A stretch of DNA of 64,000 nt, taken from assembly GCF_900104965.1 (NCBI RefSeq), contig NZ_LT629757.1:3038001-3102000 (forward strand), given 5' to 3'. Under the pieces are notes generated by a model. The model saw nothing but the letters and a program-made list of their open reading frames with translations, was not told where the DNA came from and made no database searches. Of this stretch, positions 6,290 to 18,372 are shown piece by piece. The number at the start of each line of letters is the position of its first letter. The first letter of the stretch is position 1. A program made the position numbers and the translations under genes. This DNA is from Nocardioides scoriae. GTDB lineage: Bacteria; Actinomycetota; Actinomycetes; Propionibacteriales; Nocardioidaceae.

Positions 6290-8994
6290 CAGTTCTCCCC
6301 AGGATCGACGTCACCGTCGTCGGTGATTGTTGCACCCTCGGCCTCGGGACCGTCCTCGCGAACGTCCTCGACCTCGTCGTCGACGCCCATCCGCTCGGCC
6401 TGCTCGCCGGCCTGGACCTCGGCGTCGTGCTCCGCCTCCTCGACGGCTTCCTCGACCTCCGCATCGCGCTCGACGCTGCGGGCCACGACCGCGACCTCGT
6501 CGCCGGACTTGGGCGTCACGAACCGCACACCCATGGTCGAGCGTCCGGTGGGCCGGAACTGGTCGTCGATGGGGCTGCGCACCACCTGGCCGCCGGCGGT
6601 GATCGAGAGGATCTCGTCGCCCTCGACCACGATGAAGGCTCCGACGAGGCCGCCGCGGTCCTCGTTGGCCAGGGACATCGCCTTGATGCCCAGGCCGCCG
6701 CGCGACTGGGTGCGGTAGTCGCCGATCGGGGTGCGCTTGGCGAACCCGCCGTCGGTGATGGTGAAGACGTACTGCGGCTTGCTCGCCTCGCCGGCCTCCT
6801 CGAGCTGGACCTGCTCGGCCCGGATGACCGACATCGACAGCATCGAGTCGCTGCCGCGGAACTTCATGCCCTGCACGCCCGAGGTGGCGCGGCCCATCGG
6901 GCGCAGCTGGCTGTCGTCGGCGGGGAAGCGGATCGCCTGGCCCTTGCGGGAGACGAGCAGGATGTCGTCGCCGGCGTCGACCAGCTCGGCCCCGATCAGC
7001 TCGTCGTCCTCCTCGCGGAAGTTGATGGCGATGACGCCCGCCTGCCGCGGGCTGTTGTAGTCGCCCAGGCGGGTCTTCTTGACCAGGCCCGCCCTGGTCG
7101 CCAGCACGAGGTACGGCGCCTGCTCGTAGTCGCGGATCGCCAGCACCTGCGCGATCTGCTCGTCGGGCTGGAACGACAGCAGCCCGGCGACGTGACCGCC
7201 CTTGGCGTCGCGCGACGCCTCCGGCAGGTTGTAGGCCTTGGTGCGGTAGACCCGGCCCGCGGTGGTGAAGAACAGCAGCCAGTGGTGGTTGGAGGTGGCC
7301 ATGAAGTGCTCGACCACGTCGTCGCCACGCAGGGCGGCCCCGCGGACACCCTTGCCGCCGCGGCGCTGGGTCCGGTAGTTGCTGGCCAGGGTGCGCTTGG
7401 CGTAGCCGCCCCGGGTGATCGTCACGACGAGGTCCTCGTCGGGGATCAGGTCCTCCATGGACAGGTCGCCGTCGGCCGCGATGATCTGGGTGCGGCGGTC
7501 GTCGCCGTAGCGCTCGACGATCGCGCCCAGCTCCTCGCCGACGATGCTCCGCTGGCGCGACTCGTTGGCCAGGATGTCCTCGAGGTCGGTGATGACCAGC
7601 TCGATCTCGGCCAGGTCGTCGATGATCTTCTGGCGCTGCAGCGCGGCGAGGCGGCGCAGCTGCAGGTCGAGGATCGCGGTCGCCTGGACCTCGTCGATGT
7701 CGAGCAGCTCGATCAGGCCGTCGCGGGCGTCGTCGACCTCGGGCGAGCGCCGGATCAGCGCGATCACCTCGTCGAGCATGTCGAGCGCCTTGACCAGGCC
7801 GCGCAGGATGTGGGCGCGCTTCTCGGCCTCGGCGAGGCGGAAGCGGGTCCGGCGCTGGATGACCTCGATCTGGTGGGCGACCCAGTTGCTCACGAACTGG
7901 TCGATGGTGAGGGTGCGCGGCACGCCGTCGACCAGGGCCAGCATGTTGGCGCTGAAGTTGGTCTGCAGCTCGGTGTGCTTGAGCAGGTTGTTGAGCACGA
8001 CGCGGGCCACGGCGTCGCGTCGCAGCACCACGACCAGGCGCTGGCCGGTCCGGCCCGAGGAGTCGTCGCGGACGTCGGCGATGCCCTGGATCTTGCCGCT
8101 GCGGACCAGGTCGGCGATCTTCTCGGCGAGGTTGTCCGGGTTGACCATGTAGGGCAGCTCGGTGATGGCCAGGCAAGTGCGGCCGCGGCTGTCCTCGTCG
8201 ACCTCGATGACCGCGCGCTGGGTGATCGAGCCCCGCCCGGTGCGGTAGGCCTGCTCGATCCCCTCGCGGCCCACGATGAGCGCGCCGTTGGGGAAGTCGG
8301 GGCCCTTGATCCGCTCGACCAGGGCGTCCTGGAGCTCCTCGCGGGTGGCGTCGGGGTGCTCCAGCGCCCACTGCGCCCCCTCGGCGACCTCGCGCAGGTT
8401 GTGTGGCGGGATGCTGGTGGCCATGCCGACCGCGATGCCGGCCGAGCCGTTGACCAGCAGGTTGGGGTAGCGCGAGGGCAGCACGACGGGCTCCTGCGAG
8501 CGGCCGTCGTAGTTGGGCTGGAAGTCGACCGTGTCCTGCTCGATGTCGCGCACCATCTCGAGCGCGAGCGGCGCCATGCGGCACTCGGTGTAGCGCATCG
8601 CGGCGGCGGCGTCGTTGCCCGGCGAGCCGAAGTTGCCCTGGCCGTGGATCAGCGGCGCGCGCATCACCCAGGGCTGCGCGAGGCGCACCAGGGTGTCGTA
8701 GATCGCGGTGTCGCCGTGGGGGTGGTACTGGCCCATGACGTCGCCGACCACGCGCGAGCACTTGGAGAAGCCGCGGTCGGGTCGGTAGCCGCCGTCGAAC
8801 ATGGCGTACAGGACGCGGCGGTGGACGGGCTTGAGGCCGTCGCGGACGTCGGGCAGCGCGCGCCCGACGATGACCGCCATCGCGTAGTCGATGTAGGCGC
8901 GCTGCATCGAGGTCTGCAGCTCGATCGGCTCGATCCGGCCGCCGCCGCCGTTGCCCCCGTCGCCGCCCCCGAGGTTGCTCTGGGTCTCAGTCAT
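6289..8994 (-). CDS. gyrA: DNA gyrase subunit A
   Basis: 901 residues, full length. The DNA-cleavage winged helix carries catalytic Y135 in AAMRYTE. The quinolone-determining segment reads [12 protein letters not shown], with T96 and D100 at the E. coli S83 and D87 positions. The C-terminal beta-pinwheel has the GyrA box QRRGGKG. The N-terminus has a Gly-rich stretch (10-19) and the tail is a very acidic Glu/Asp run, both common in actinobacterial GyrA. With GyrB it forms the A2B2 enzyme that adds negative supercoils. It lies 51 bp after gyrB and overlaps the DUF3566 gene by one base. Confidence 0.99.
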   Translation of the reverse strand: MTETQSNLGGGDGGNGGGGRIEPIELQTSMQRAYIDYAMAVIVGRALPDVRDGLKPVHRRVLYAMFDGGYRPDRGFSKCSRVVGDVMGQYHPHGDTAIYDTLVRLAQPWVMRAPLIHGQGNFGSPGNDAAAAMRYTECRMAPLALEMVRDIEQDTVDFQPNYDGRSQEPVVLPSRYPNLLVNGSAGIAVGMATSIPPHNLREVAEGAQWALEHPDATREELQDALVERIKGPDFPNGALIVGREGIEQAYRTGRGSITQRAVIEVDEDSRGRTCLAITELPYMVNPDNLAEKIADLVRSGKIQGIADVRDDSSGRTGQRLVVVLRRDAVARVVLNNLLKHTELQTNFSANMLALVDGVPRTLTIDQFVSNWVAHQIEVIQRRTRFRLAEAEKRAHILRGLVKALDMLDEVIALIRRSPEVDDARDGLIELLDIDEVQATAILDLQLRRLAALQRQKIIDDLAEIELVITDLEDILANESRQRSIVGEELGAIVERYGDDRRTQIIAADGDLSMEDLIPDEDLVVTITRGGYAKRTLASNYRTQRRGGKGVRGAALRGDDVVEHFMATSNHHWLLFFTTAGRVYRTKAYNLPEASRDAKGGHVAGLLSFQPDEQIAQVLAIRDYEQAPYLVLATRAGLVKKTRLGDYNSPRQAGVIAINFREEDDELIGAELVDAGDDILLVSRKGQAIRFPADDSQLRPMGRATSGVQGMKFRGSDSMLSMSVIRAEQVQLEEAGEASKPQYVFTITDGGFAKRTPIGDYRTQSRGGLGIKAMSLANEDRGGLVGAFIVVEGDEILSITAGGQVVRSPIDDQFRPTGRSTMGVRFVTPKSGDEVAVVARSVERDAEVEEAVEEAEHDAEVQAGEQAERMGVDDEVEDVREDGPEAEGATITDDGDVDPGEN

Positions 8995-9045
8995 CAGTCG
9001 TCACTCTCGTTCGTGGTCGAAGCACAGCCAGCCGTCGGTCGGGAC

Positions 9046-11190
<2,145 letters not shown>

Positions 11191-11422
11191 GAACACGTCC
11201 TTGGGGAAACGGGGGGACAGCACAGGACAGCCAAACGGCCGCGCGACAGGGTCGGGCGACCAGCCCCCAGCCTACCCGCCCAGGGGCCCGAACGGCGGAT
11301 CCGTCTCCCCAGCTGGGGGCATCCGTCACCGAAACGTGCCCGTAGAGGCCTCTGGGGGCCTCCGAGACCCTCCGCCAGGGGTGCGGCTGAGCACCCGTAC
11401 GTCCCCCGGGCTGCTGAGGGCC

Positions 11423-12001
11423 TCAGCCGTAGGTGTCGCGCGGCCCCCGGCCCTTGACCCGCAACCGGCCCCGGGTCCAGCTCGGACCGCGTGGCCCGGC
11501 GACGTCGATGACGGTCACGGTGCCGTCGCCGAGCACCTCGTTGAGGCGGCGCACCACGTCCGGCGCGAGCAGCCGCATCTGCGTGGCCCACGCCGTGGAG
11601 TCGGTGCGCACCGAGAGGCGTCCGTCGCTGAGCGTCTCGGGCCGCACGTGCTGGCCGACCTCGCGGCCCACGATCGCCTCCCAGCGGGCGAAGACCCCGT
11701 GCACCCGCAGCTCGGAGGCCCAGCCCTGCTCGGCGACGAAGCGGCCGAGGGAGGCGTCGACGGTCTGGGGGTCGCGGTCGTCGGGGCGGGCCCCGCTGAC
11801 CCGCGGCTCGACCACGGGTCGCCGCCGACCGCGACCGGGCGACCGCCCGAGGCCGCGGGCTCCCTGGGCCGGCGTGCGTCCCGCGAGCCCGCGCGCGATC
11901 GCCCGTGCCAGCTCGAGGCCGCTGTCGTCGTGGTCCTCGACCGGGTCGACGGGGACGGCCGGGTCGGCGGGCCCGACCGGCTCCTCCGGGGTCTCAGCCA
12001 C
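11423..12001 (-). CDS. dciA: DciA-like DUF721 protein, probable replicative helicase loader
   Basis: 192 residues. The first ~85 are Pro/Asp/Arg-rich and probably disordered. The DUF721 domain (about 88-180) has [42 protein letters not shown] and [15 protein letters not shown]721/DciA is the ancestral loader of DnaB helicase where DnaC/DnaI is absent, and a DnaB gene is present at 56662. Its start overlaps the recF stop by 8 bp, so the two are co-translated, as in the dnaA-dnaN-recF-gyrB clusters of actinobacteria. Loader activity is inferred from the family. Confidence 0.88.
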   Translation of the reverse strand: MAETPEEPVGPADPAVPVDPVEDHDDSGLELARAIARGLAGRTPAQGARGLGRSPGRGRRRPVVEPRVSGARPDDRDPQTVDASLGRFVAEQGWASELRVHGVFARWEAIVGREVGQHVRPETLSDGRLSVRTDSTAWATQMRLLAPDVVRRLNEVLGDGTVTVIDVAGPRGPSWTRGRLRVKGRGPRDTYG

Positions 12002-13139
12002 GGGCCACCACCTGGCCGTCGGCGACGTCGAAGCGCCGGCCCCGCAGCCCGGCCGGCACGTCGTCGGGCACCGCCGCGGTCACCAGCACCTGCTCGGCGC
12101 CGGCGACCAGCTCGGCCAGCTGGGCCCGACGTCCGGTGTCGAGCTCGGCGAAGACGTCGTCGAGCACCAGGATCGGGTCGTCGCCCGTGCTCCGCAGCAG
12201 GTCGTACGACGCCAACCGCATCGCGAGCGCGTAGGACCAGCCCTCGCCGTGGCTGGCGTACCCCTTGACCGGCAGCTCGCCGAGCTCGCACAGCAGGTCG
12301 TCGCGGTGCGGTCCGACCAGCGTGACGCCGCGGTCGAGCTCGTCACGGCGGCGACGCGACAGTTCCACGTGGAACATCGCCTCGAGGTCGAGGTCCGCGT
12401 CGGTGAGGGGCGGCGCGTCCTCCTCGCCGCCGAAGCTGGGGCGGTAGGACAGCGCGGCGTCGTCGCGGTGCGCACCGCGGGCCACCGCCTCGTAGGCCTT
12501 CCCGAGCTCGGGCACCAGCTCGTCGACCAGCCGGGCACGGGACCGCATGATCTCGGCCCCGAGCCGGGCCAGCCGCTCGTCCCAGACCTCGAGCGTCGAG
12601 AGCATCGACTCCGCGGCGCTGCCGCCGCGGGCCCGCGCCGTCTTGAGCAGCGAGTTGCGCTGCTTGAGCACCCGGTCGTAGTCGGCCCGGGTGCCGGCGT
12701 ACCGCGGCTGCTGGAGGACCAGCAGGTCGTCGGCGAAGCGCCGCCGCTCGGTGGGGTCGCCCTTGACGAGCGCGAGGTCGTCGGGGGCGAACACCACGGT
12801 GCGCACCAGCCCGAGCAGGTCGCGGGCCTTGGGCAGCGGCCCGCGGTTGACCCGCGCCCGGTTGGAGCGACCCGGGTTGATCTCCACCTCGAGCACCGCC
12901 CGGCGCTCGTCGCGCACCACCGCCGCGCGGACCACCGCCTGGTCGGCGCCGCGACGCACGAGCGGCAGGTCGGAGGCCACGCGGTGCGAGCTCAGCCGCG
13001 AGAGGTAGTCGATCGCCTCGACGACGTTGGTCTTGCCCTGCCCGTTGCGACCCACGAACGACGTCGCACCGGGCTCCAGGTCCAGCTCGAGAGCGGCGTA
13101 GGACCGGAAGTCGTGCAGCGAGAGGTGGGCGACGTACAC
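11994..13139 (-). CDS. recF: DNA replication/repair protein RecF
   Basis: 381 residues from the GTG at 13139 ([14 protein letters not shown]), the normal RecF N-terminus. Longer frames upstream have no homologous sequence. Walker [10 protein letters not shown] lies at 30-38, the ABC-type signature region around [15 protein letters not shown], and Walker [15 protein letters not shown] near the C-terminus. RecF is an SMC-like ATPase that loads RecA at gaps with RecO/RecR. A parS-like sequence lies within the gene at 12361. It is 19 bp downstream of gnd. Confidence 0.97.
   Translation of the reverse strand: MYVAHLSLHDFRSYAALELDLEPGATSFVGRNGQGKTNVVEAIDYLSRLSSHRVASDLPLVRRGADQAVVRAAVVRDERRAVLEVEINPGRSNRARVNRGPLPKARDLLGLVRTVVFAPDDLALVKGDPTERRRFADDLLVLQQPRYAGTRADYDRVLKQRNSLLKTARARGGSAAESMLSTLEVWDERLARLGAEIMRSRARLVDELVPELGKAYEAVARGAHRDDAALSYRPSFGGEEDAPPLTDADLDLEAMFHVELSRRRRDELDRGVTLVGPHRDDLLCELGELPVKGYASHGEGWSYALAMRLASYDLLRSTGDDPILVLDDVFAELDTGRRAQLAELVAGAEQVLVTAAVPDDVPAGLRGRRFDVADGQVVARG
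12361..12376. promoter_or_regulatory. parS-like ParB binding site inside recF
   Basis: AGTTCCACGTGGAACA matches the parS consensus TGTTYCACGTGRAACA at 15 of 16 positions and is a palindrome except for its end bases. It is on the opposite side of dnaA/oriC from the other three sites in the window. In-frame in recF it encodes part of the MFHVELSR stretch, so it could be fortuitous. Confidence 0.55.
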
Positions 13140-13158
13140 GCGAGGTGGGCCGGACCGG

Positions 13159-14079
13159 CTACTGCTGCGGGGCGTCCGGCAGGTCGCCCTTCTTGGGCGG
13201 GCTCCCGGCCTGGGTGGCGTGGCCACCGAACTGGTTGCGCATCGCCGCGACGGCCTTCATCGCCGGGCTGTCCTCCTGGCGCGAGGTAAAGCGCGCGAAC
13301 AGCGAGGCCGCGATGACGTGCATCGGGACGGCGTTGTCGATGCCGGCCTCGACGGTCCAGCGGCCCTCGCCGGAGTCCTCGGCGTAGCCGCGGATCTCGT
13401 CGAGGTGGGCGTCGTCCTTGAGCGCGACGACCAGCAGGTCGAGCAGCCAGGAGCGGATCACGGTGCCCTCGCGCCACGAGTCGAAGACCTCGGTGACGTT
13501 GTCGACGACGTCGACCTTCTCGAGCAGCTCCCAGCCCTCGGCGTAGGCCTGCATCATGGCGTACTCGATGCCGTTGTGGACCATCTTGGCGAAGTGGCCG
13601 GCGCCGGGCTTGCGCCCCGCGTGGACCATGCCGGACTCGCCCTCGGGCTTGAGGGTCTCGAAGGCGGGCAGCACCTTGGCGACGTCGTCGTCGGAGCCGC
13701 CGTACATCAGCGCGTAGCCGTTCTCCAGGCCCCAGACACCGCCCGAGACGCCGCAGTCGACGAAGCCGATGCCGAGCTCGCCGAGCATCGCGGCGTTGGC
13801 CTGGTCGTCGGTCCAGCGCGAGTTGCCGCCGTCGACGACCAGGTCGCCCTCGGACAGCAGCTCGCCGAGCTCCTTGACGGTCTCCCGGGTCGGGTCGCCG
13901 GCGGGCACCATCACCCACACCACCTTGGGCGAGGGCAGCGCCTCGACGAGCTCGGCCAGGCTGGCGACGTCGCTGACGTCGGGGTTGCGGTCGTAGCCCA
14001 CGACGGTGTGGCCGCCGTTGCGCAGCCGGGTGCGCATGTTGCCACCCATCTTGCCCAGGCCGATGAGTCCGATGTCCAT
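13159..14079 (-). CDS. gnd: 6-phosphogluconate dehydrogenase, short form (YqeC/GntZ-like)
   Basis: 306 residues. The N-terminal Rossmann motif GLGKMG spans 7-12. [11 protein letters not shown] follows in the substrate region, and the catalytic lysine lies in [24 protein letters not shown]. The domain ends with an all-alpha tail; canonical Gnd is about 470 residues, so this is the short form found in actinobacteria and Gram-positives. It oxidatively decarboxylates 6-phosphogluconate to ribulose-5-phosphate. Its insertion between dnaN and recF is standard in Streptomyces and relatives. It is 45 bp downstream of dnaN. Confidence 0.93.
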   Translation of the reverse strand: MDIGLIGLGKMGGNMRTRLRNGGHTVVGYDRNPDVSDVASLAELVEALPSPKVVWVMVPAGDPTRETVKELGELLSEGDLVVDGGNSRWTDDQANAAMLGELGIGFVDCGVSGGVWGLENGYALMYGGSDDDVAKVLPAFETLKPEGESGMVHAGRKPGAGHFAKMVHNGIEYAMMQAYAEGWELLEKVDVVDNVTEVFDSWREGTVIRSWLLDLLVVALKDDAHLDEIRGYAEDSGEGRWTVEAGIDNAVPMHVIAASLFARFTSRQEDSPAMKAVAAMRNQFGGHATQAGSPPKKGDLPDAPQQ

Positions 14080-14124
14080 GCGTTGCTCCTGTCCAGACGG
14101 GGGTGGTGGGGGCGCCGGCCGGGC

Positions 14125-15306
14125 TCAGGAGAGCAGTCGGCGCGGCATCAGCAGGTAGCGGAACGCGGCCTCCGCCTCGCCGTCGAGCGAGTCGACACCC
14201 GAGAGTACGACGGGCTTGCTGGCCTGCGTGAACGCCAGCTCGACGACCGGGGCCTCGAGGGCGGTGAGCCCGTCGAGCAGGTAGGCCGGGTTGAAGCCGG
14301 TGGTGATGTCCTCGCCGGTGACGGCGGCCTCGATGGACTCCGAGGCCATCGCCTCCTCGCCCGAGCCGGCGTCGAGGGTGAGCATGCCCTCGGTGAAGGC
14401 CAGCTGGACGGCGGTGTTGCGCTCGGCCACCAGCGAGACCCGCTTGACCGAGTCGACCAGCGACGCCCGGTCGACCCGCGCCACGGTGAGGTGCTCGGAG
14501 GGGAAGAGCGACCTGACCTTGGGGAACTCGCCGTCGAGCAGGCGCGTGGTGGTGCGTCGTACGCCGCCCCCGGCGGAGCCCTCGAAGCCGATGATGCCCT
14601 CGCCCGCGCCGCCTGCACCGCCCGAGGACAGCGCGATCGAGATGTCGCTGCCGCCGGTGAGCGCCTTGGCCGTGTCGGCGAGCACCTTGGCCGGGACCAG
14701 GGCGGCCGCGTCGATGTCGGGGGCCGAGGGCGACCAGCCGAGCTCGCGCTGGGAGAGCCGGAAGCGGTCCGTGGCGAGCATGGCGATCGCGTCGCCGTCG
14801 AGCTCGATGCGCACGCCGGTGAGCACGGGCAGCATGTCGTCGCGACCGGCGGCGGTGACCGCCTGCGAGACCGCGGCGGCGAAGACGCCGCTCGGCACGG
14901 TGCCGCGGGCCTCGGGCATGGTCGGCAGCGTCGGGTAGTCCTCGACGGGCATGGTCTGCAGGCTGAAGCGCGCCGAGCCGCACACCAGGGTGACCTTGGC
15001 GCCCTCGATGCTCATGTCGACGGGCTTGTTGGGCAGGCTGCGGCAGATGTCGGCGAGCAGCCGGCCCGAGACCAGCGCCCGGCCCTCCTCGCTCACGTCG
15101 GCGTTGAGCGTGGCGCGGGCCGAGGTCTCGTAGTCGAAGGTCGACAGGCGCAGCCCGTCGGCCGAGCCGCCCTCACCCCCGTCCTCGAAGGAGCCGGCCT
15201 CGATCAGCAGGCCGGCGAGCACCGGTGCGCTGGGGCGCACGGGCAGCGCTCGAGCTGTCCAGGCGACAGCGTCGGCCAGGACGTCTCGTTCGACGCGGAA
15301 CTTCAC
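14125..15306 (-). CDS. dnaN: DNA polymerase III sliding clamp, beta subunit
   Basis: 393 residues beginning (GTG) MKFRVERDVLADAVAWTARALPVRP and ending in the clamp signature YLLMPRRLLS. Three repeats of the clamp fold are present, with VSGRLLADICRSLP, VPAKVLADTAKAL and FNPAYLLDGL as family landmarks. Two small insertions (Gly/Ser-rich around 58-64, Gly/Ala-rich around 220-240) lengthen it slightly compared with mycobacterial DnaN. It lies directly downstream of oriC, with its own promoter expected in the 338-bp gap to dnaA. Confidence 0.98.
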   Translation of the reverse strand: MKFRVERDVLADAVAWTARALPVRPSAPVLAGLLIEAGSFEDGGEGGSADGLRLSTFDYETSARATLNADVSEEGRALVSGRLLADICRSLPNKPVDMSIEGAKVTLVCGSARFSLQTMPVEDYPTLPTMPEARGTVPSGVFAAAVSQAVTAAGRDDMLPVLTGVRIELDGDAIAMLATDRFRLSQRELGWSPSAPDIDAAALVPAKVLADTAKALTGGSDISIALSSGGAGGAGEGIIGFEGSAGGGVRRTTTRLLDGEFPKVRSLFPSEHLTVARVDRASLVDSVKRVSLVAERNTAVQLAFTEGMLTLDAGSGEEAMASESIEAAVTGEDITTGFNPAYLLDGLTALEAPVVELAFTQASKPVVLSGVDSLDGEAEAAFRYLLMPRRLLS

Positions 15307-15644
15307 GGCGGTGCCTCTCCATCAGGTCCGTCAGGGCGGGGTGAGCATCCTGCCACGCCGGGCTCGGTCCACAGTCTCGGTGTCGTTCAAAGTTCGGGCG
15401 GCGAAGGATGAATTACGAATTCAGTCGTCGTAGTAGGTGCGGTGGATTCTGTGGACAACTGCCCTTGGTGCTGGTCAGGCGGGTGGTGCAGCGGTGCACG
15501 GGCTGTGGACGGCGTGGGGACGAACCACAGGTTCGTGTGGTTCGCGCAGGGCCGTGTGAGCGGCGGCGAGCGGTTGTCCACAGCTGCGTCCCCAGGTCGT
15601 CCACGGACTCGCCGAGGACGAACCACATCTTCCAGCGTTGTAGT
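15307..15644. other. oriC: Chromosomal replication origin oriC (dnaA-dnaN intergenic region)
   Basis: No gene in 338 bp. Two perfect DnaA boxes TTGTCCACA: 15574-15582 (plus) and 15450-15458 (minus). Weaker 7/9 boxes lie at 15365-15373, 15504-15512 (minus) and 15597-15605. The stretch 15408-15425 (AATTACGAATTCAG within it) is the most A+T-rich part and is the candidate unwinding element. A perfect palindrome CGAACCACA-N6-TGTGGTTCG (15521-15544), plus a third CGAACCACA (15619-15627), is not a DnaA box. The dnaA-dnaN gap is the known oriC position in actinobacteria. Confidence 0.9.
15521..15544. repeat. CGAACCACA inverted repeat within oriC
   Basis: CGAACCACA (15521-15529), six-base spacer, TGTGGTTCG (15536-15544): 9-bp perfect arms. 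A third direct copy is at 15619-15627. The arms share CCACA with the DnaA box, but the remaining positions differ, so DnaA binding would be weak. An origin-binding regulator is possible. Confidence 0.6.
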
Positions 15645-17177
15645 TCAGGACGACTTGGCCTGCTGCTTGATGCGGGTGGTCAGCTCGGTCACCTGGTGGA
15701 AGACGTTGCGTCGCTCGGCGAGGTCCTTGCGGATGCGGCGGTCGGCGTTCATCACCGTGGTGTGGTCGCGGCCGCCGAACTGCTGGCCGATCTTGGGCAG
15801 CGAGAGCTCGGTCAGCTCGCGGCACAGGTACATCGCGATCTGGCGGGCCGTCACCAGCGCCCGGGTGCGGCTGGGACCGGTCAGGTCCTCAATCGAGAAC
15901 CCGAAGTAGGACGCCGTCTGGGCGATGATGAGCCCGGCCGTCACCTCCGGCTCGCCGCCCTCGGGGATCAGGTCGCGCAGCACGATCTCGGCCAGCGTCA
16001 TGTCGACGTCCTGCTGGTTGATGCTGGCGAAGGCGGTCACCCGGATCAGGGCGCCCTCCAGCTCGCGGATGTTGGACTGGATCCGCGAGGCGATGAACTC
16101 CAGTACGTCGGCCGGAGCGGAGAGGCGGTCTGCGGCGGCCTTCTTGCGCAGGATCGCGATGCGGGTCTCCAGGTCGGGGGGCTGCACGTCGGTGAGCAGG
16201 CCCCACTCGAAGCGGTTGCGCAGCCGGTCCTCGAGCTGGGTGAGCCGCTTGGGCGAGCGGTCCGAGGAGATGACGATCTGCTTGTTGGCGTTGTGGAGCG
16301 TGTTGAAGGTGTGGAAGAACTCCTCCTGGGTCTGCTGCTTGCCCTCGAGGAACTGGATGTCGTCCACCAGGAGCACGTCGACGTCGCGGTAGCGGCGCTG
16401 CAGCGCGGCGGTGTTGGCGTCCTTGATGGCGTTGATGACGTCGTTGGTGAAGGCCTCCGACGAGACGTAGCGGATCTTCGCGCCGGTCCACAGGTTGCGC
16501 ACGTAGTGCCCGATGGCGTGCAGCAGGTGGGTCTTCCCCAGCCCGGAGTCGCCGTAGACCATCAGCGGGTTGTACGCCTTGCCCGGCGCCTCCGCCACGG
16601 CGACCGCCGCCGCGTGGGCGAACCGGTTGGACGAGCCGATGACGAAGGTCTCGAAGGAGTAGCGCGGGTTGAGCGGGCTGTCCGGGATGCCGGTGGTCAG
16701 CGAGGTGCTGGGCCGTGTCGACAAATCTCTTTGACGATGTGTCGGCCTGTCGATGTGTTCCTGGTCGTCGAGGTCACGCCGCTGCGAGAGCGGGGTGACG
16801 GTCGCGTCGGGCCGCTCGCGCTGCGGGGTCTCGGGCGAGGCCCCCAGCGAGGGCGTCGTGGCACCGCCCCCGGCCACGGACTCGTCGCCGTCGGGCACCG
16901 AGCGCTCGAGCGAGGTGTCGACGCTCACCACGAGCCGCACCGGCTTGCCCAGCCGCTCGCTCAGGGCGTCCTCGATGCGGGTGCGCAGCCGGCCCTCGAG
17001 CTGGGTGCGGGTGAACTCGTTGGGCACCGCCACCACGGCGGTGTTCTCCGCCAGCATCAGCGGCTGGCTCGTGGTGAGCCACATCCGCTGGTTGGGAGGG
17101 AGGTTCTCCACGATGCCCGGCCACAGGACCTGCAGCTGGCCGGTGTGGTTGCTGGAGTTGGAGTCGTAGCCGTCCAC
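15645..17177 (-). CDS. dnaA: Chromosomal replication initiator DnaA
   Basis: 510 residues from a GTG at 17177. Domain I occupies 1-90 (LWPGIVENLPPNQRMWL). Domain II is a long polar linker, about 90-165, rich in Pro/Arg/Asp. Domain III is the AAA+ ATPase, with Walker A GDSGLGKTH (209-217) and Walker B LLVDDIQFLEG. Domain IV contains the DNA-binding signature GGRDHTTVMNADRRI near the C-terminus. It binds DnaA boxes and melts oriC. The upstream region has several DnaA boxes, consistent with autoregulation. Confidence 0.98.
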   Translation of the reverse strand: MDGYDSNSSNHTGQLQVLWPGIVENLPPNQRMWLTTSQPLMLAENTAVVAVPNEFTRTQLEGRLRTRIEDALSERLGKPVRLVVSVDTSLERSVPDGDESVAGGGATTPSLGASPETPQRERPDATVTPLSQRRDLDDQEHIDRPTHRQRDLSTRPSTSLTTGIPDSPLNPRYSFETFVIGSSNRFAHAAAVAVAEAPGKAYNPLMVYGDSGLGKTHLLHAIGHYVRNLWTGAKIRYVSSEAFTNDVINAIKDANTAALQRRYRDVDVLLVDDIQFLEGKQQTQEEFFHTFNTLHNANKQIVISSDRSPKRLTQLEDRLRNRFEWGLLTDVQPPDLETRIAILRKKAAADRLSAPADVLEFIASRIQSNIRELEGALIRVTAFASINQQDVDMTLAEIVLRDLIPEGGEPEVTAGLIIAQTASYFGFSIEDLTGPSRTRALVTARQIAMYLCRELTELSLPKIGQQFGGRDHTTVMNADRRIRKDLAERRNVFHQVTELTTRIKQQAKSS

Positions 17178-17584
17178 GCCTGGTGCTGCTCCCGTCGGTA
17201 CCTGTGTCCACAGAGTTGTCCACAGGTTGTGCGATGTCGATCCGGATCGCGCTCGTGCAGGTCATGAGGCCCGCCGCGCGACGTCGTGAAGGGTGGACGC
17301 TAACAACCGTCTCGCAGCACCAGCAACACTTGTCCACAGGCCTGTGGACCACCTGGTGGGGCCCCGTCGGGGACTGAATTGACCCTGCCGACACCACCCG
17401 CGTACCGTAGTGCGGTCGAACGGGTGTCGACCGGTGCCGCATGTCCATGGCAGCCCAGCACGGGGGACGTGGACGTGCGGTGCCAGTTGACCAGCACCAG
17501 ATCCAACTGGCGACCGTCGCGTCGTACGACCCCCGTGACACCTGACCTGCTGTCCAGTAGCACCCTCGAGTGGAGTGACCAACG
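17178..17584. promoter_or_regulatory. dnaA-rpmH divergent promoter region with DnaA boxes
   Basis: 407 bp without a gene. Perfect TTGTCCACA boxes lie at 17216-17224 and 17330-17338. GTGTCCACA at 17204-17212 and, on the minus strand, TGGTCCACA at 17344-17352 are one mismatch away. The pair at 17330-17352 forms a perfect 18-bp palindrome GTCCACAGGCCTGTGGAC (17332-17349). These boxes, 40-170 bp upstream of the dnaA start, are the likely autoregulatory DnaA sites and may add to origin function. The rpmH promoter must lie in the 17380-17580 part. Confidence 0.75.
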
Positions 17585-17722
17585 TTGAGCAAGCGCACGT
17601 TCCAGCCCAACAACCGCCGCCGGCACAAGACCCACGGCTTCCGCCTGCGCATGCGCACCCGCGCCGGCCGCGCGATCCTGTCGGCTCGCCGTCGCAAGGG
17701 CCGCGACCGCCTCGCCGCCTGA
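17585..17722 (+). CDS. rpmH: 50S ribosomal protein L34
   Basis: 45 residues: [20 protein letters not shown] then [18 protein letters not shown], a complete L34. The reading frame starts with an unusual TTG (17585-17587). No ATG or GTG gives the conserved SKRTFQPN start, so homology decides it. It opens the rpmH-rnpA-yidD-yidC-khpB-rsmG operon, divergent from dnaA, as in most bacteria. Confidence 0.97.
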   Translation: MSKRTFQPNNRRRHKTHGFRLRMRTRAGRAILSARRRKGRDRLAA

Positions 17723-17740
17723 GGCCTTGAGCTTCCAGGC

Positions 17741-18139
17741 GTGCTACCCACCGTCCACCGCCTGACCTCACCGGAGCACTTCCGCGAGGCCGTGCGTCGG
17801 GGTCGTCGCAGCGGCGGCCCCACCGTCGTCGTGCACCTGCTGGTGCCCGCCGGCGGGGGACTGCCCCACCGTCCCCGCGCAGGATTCGTCGTGTCCAAGG
17901 CCGTGGGCAACGCCGTCACGCGCAACCTCGTCAAGCGACGGCTGCGCCACCTGGTGGCCGACCGCCTCGAGCAGCTGCCGCCACAGGCGCTGCTCGTCGT
18001 GCGGGCCCTGCCGGCCTCGGCGACGGCGGCGTACGCCGACCTCGCCCACGACCTCGATCGCTGCCTGGCCAAGGTGGCGCCCGCCCAGGGTGCCTCCACC
18101 GGCCCTGCCGCGTCGGTGCCGGTGGTGGCCCCCGCGTGA
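17741..18139 (+). CDS. rnpA: Ribonuclease P protein component
   Basis: 132 residues from a GTG, 18 bp after rpm[22 protein letters not shown] and the RNA-binding signature [16 protein letters not shown] (56-71) are diagnostic. It assists the RNase P RNA in 5' maturation of tRNAs. A Thr/Ala/Pro-rich tail of about 20 residues extends past the fold. Its TGA overlaps the yidD GTG (GTGA). Confidence 0.96.
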   Translation: MLPTVHRLTSPEHFREAVRRGRRSGGPTVVVHLLVPAGGGLPHRPRAGFVVSKAVGNAVTRNLVKRRLRHLVADRLEQLPPQALLVVRALPASATAAYADLAHDLDRCLAKVAPAQGASTGPAASVPVVAPA

Positions 18140-18372
18140 AGCACGTCCTGATCGCCCTGCTGAAGGCCTACCGGTTCGCGGTGAGCCCTCTCTACGGTCA
18201 GGTCTGCCGCTACCACCCCACCTGCTCGGCGTACGCCCTGGAGGCGGTGACCACCCACGGCAGCCTGCGTGGGTCCTGGCTCGCCGTGCGCCGGGTGCTG
18301 CGCTGCCACCCGTGGGCGCTGGGCGGCTACGACCCGGTTCCTCCCCCGAACTCGATGACTCGAGGAGTCTGA
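18136..18372 (+). CDS. yidD: Membrane protein insertion efficiency factor YidD
   Basis: 78 residues: [20 protein letters not shown] then [18 protein letters not shown] and [17 protein letters not shown], the complete YidD signature with its three conserved Cys. It is an amphipathic inner-membrane peptide that aids YidC-dependent insertion. It starts at a GTG overlapping the rnpA stop, and the yidC GTG follows its own TGA directly. Confidence 0.96.
   Translation: MKHVLIALLKAYRFAVSPLYGQVCRYHPTCSAYALEAVTTHGSLRGSWLAVRRVLRCHPWALGGYDPVPPPNSMTRGV

Noticed and set aside
11191-11422. Small ORF in the gyrB-dciA gap
   Set aside because: No frame has both a ribosome site and protein-like sequence. Only short inverted repeats are visible, so I treat it as promoter DNA.
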